From Neoakkermansia glycaniphila (GTDB lineage: Bacteria > Verrucomicrobiota > Verrucomicrobiia > Verrucomicrobiales > Akkermansiaceae), in assembly GCF_001683795.1 (NCBI RefSeq), contig NZ_LIGX01000041.1, forward strand, positions 239,910 through 303,909: 64,000 nt of DNA. The letters run 5' to 3'. Shown here piece after piece: positions 63,662 through 64,000 of the stretch (positions are counted from its first letter, which is position 1; every line of letters begins with the position of its first letter). The translations under genes and the position numbers were made by a program. The notes beneath the pieces were generated by a model. It ran no database searches, was not told the origin of the DNA, and saw nothing but the letters and a program-made list of their open reading frames with translations.

Positions 63662-64000
63662 TTAGTCCTGGCGGCCGAAGCGGCGGTCGGGGCGATCGCC
63701 GAAGTGGCGGCTGGGCCTGTCTCCAAAGCTGCGGCGTTCGCCGAAAGGTTTGCGGTCTCCGAAGGAGCGGCGTTCGCCACCTGCATTGCGATCGTTGCCG
63801 AAGCTGCGGCGTTCTCCGTCGAAACGGCGTTCGCCGAAGGGCTTGCGGTCTCCAAAGGAGCGGCGTTCGCCACCTGCATTGCGGTCGTTGCCGAAGCTGC
63901 GGCGTTCTCCGTCGAAGCGGCGTTCACCGAAGGGCTTGCGGTCTCCGAAGGAGCGGCGTTCGCCACCGGCATTGCGGTCGTTGCCGAAGCTGCGGCGTTC
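63662..64000 (-). CDS. C-terminal part of a protein with Arg/Gly/Phe-rich repeats
   Basis: Only the last 112 codons are in the window. The reading frame ends at the stop codon 63662-63664 with RPDRRFGRQD. The whole visible part is a tandem repeat of about 31 residues (RRSFGNDRNAGGERRSFGD, then RKPFGERRFDGE), so it is disordered and strongly basic, like the RGG-type tails of DEAD-box RNA helicases or RNA-binding proteins. The globular domain lies beyond the edge; identity cannot be settled here. Confidence 0.75.
   Translation of the reverse strand, partial: ERRSFGNDRNAGGERRSFGDRKPFGERRFDGERRSFGNDRNAGGERRSFGDRKPFGERRFDGERRSFGNDRNAGGERRSFGDRKPFGERRSFGDRPSRHFGDRPDRRFGRQD
63729..64000 (-). repeat. 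93-bp in-frame tandem repeats
   Basis: Two full 93-bp copies (63804-63896, 63897-63989), one 75-bp copy with an 18-bp deletion (63729-63803), and the start of a fourth. Copies differ at only a few bases, including silent changes, so they are recent and prone to copy-number change. Confidence 0.8.

Overview
The window looks like chromosome of a mucus-associated Verrucomicrobiota bacterium, most likely Akkermansia or a close relative. This rests on a PEP-CTERM protein with a VPEPAT...RRRRRAA tail, a TIGR04073-type exosortase-associated protein, a large autotransporter, a GH95 alpha-L-fucosidase and a GH18 hydrolase (mucin-type glycan enzymes), and high G+C coding. Species cannot be fixed from the sequence alone. 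No prophage, IS element, CRISPR array or rRNA operon was seen.

Layout. 1-4461 (minus): three tandem paralogous secreted proteins, the first cut by the window edge. 4570-8322: cobalamin-dependent methionine synthase. 8390-12927 (minus): small membrane protein, AAA ATPase, psd, menD and a HTH protein with a palindromic site upstream. 13269-17732: 1487-residue M16 metallopeptidase with an extra C-terminal module. 17895-18881: secreted GH18 enzyme. 19178-19695: tRNA-Arg(ACG) and tmRNA. 20061-22747: lipoprotein, RlmD-like methyltransferase, GNAT, DtxR-type regulator. 22769-27206: SulP transporter, gpmA, polytopic membrane protein. 27422-29714: two radical SAM enzymes resembling the siroheme-dependent heme pathway. 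29836-33400: TIGR04073 protein, der, an orphan oligopeptide ABC ATPase. 33581-40486: autotransporter, an AdoHcyase-like protein, the PEP-CTERM protein. 40998-46734 (minus): six-gene locus of Cys/His-rich protein, membrane fusion protein, ABC ATPase, two FtsX-like permeases and a His-rich lipoprotein. 46845-51744: YeiH-family transporter, secreted unknown, GH95 fucosidase. 51917-56553: compact TetR/HlyD/MFS/OMP drug-efflux operon. 56671 onward: tRNA-Lys(TTT), two tandem duplicate genes, SPFH protein, ppdK, Sel1-repeat protein, and the Arg/Gly/Phe-rich repeat tail of a truncated gene.

Gene expression shows a clear pattern. Many genes lack a Shine-Dalgarno sequence and have a sigma70-like promoter (TTG-type -35, 16-17 bp spacer, -10) ending only 6-15 nt before the ATG, so several transcripts would be leaderless or nearly so. 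This decides two start codons (51917 and 27422). Several promoters carry precise palindromes. The most unusual items are the M16/caspase-like fusion, the near-leaderless promoters, the TetR and 27241 operators, a related palindrome found four times in two intergenic regions, a C11 homopolymer inside the Sel1 gene, and the metal-flavoured efflux locus.
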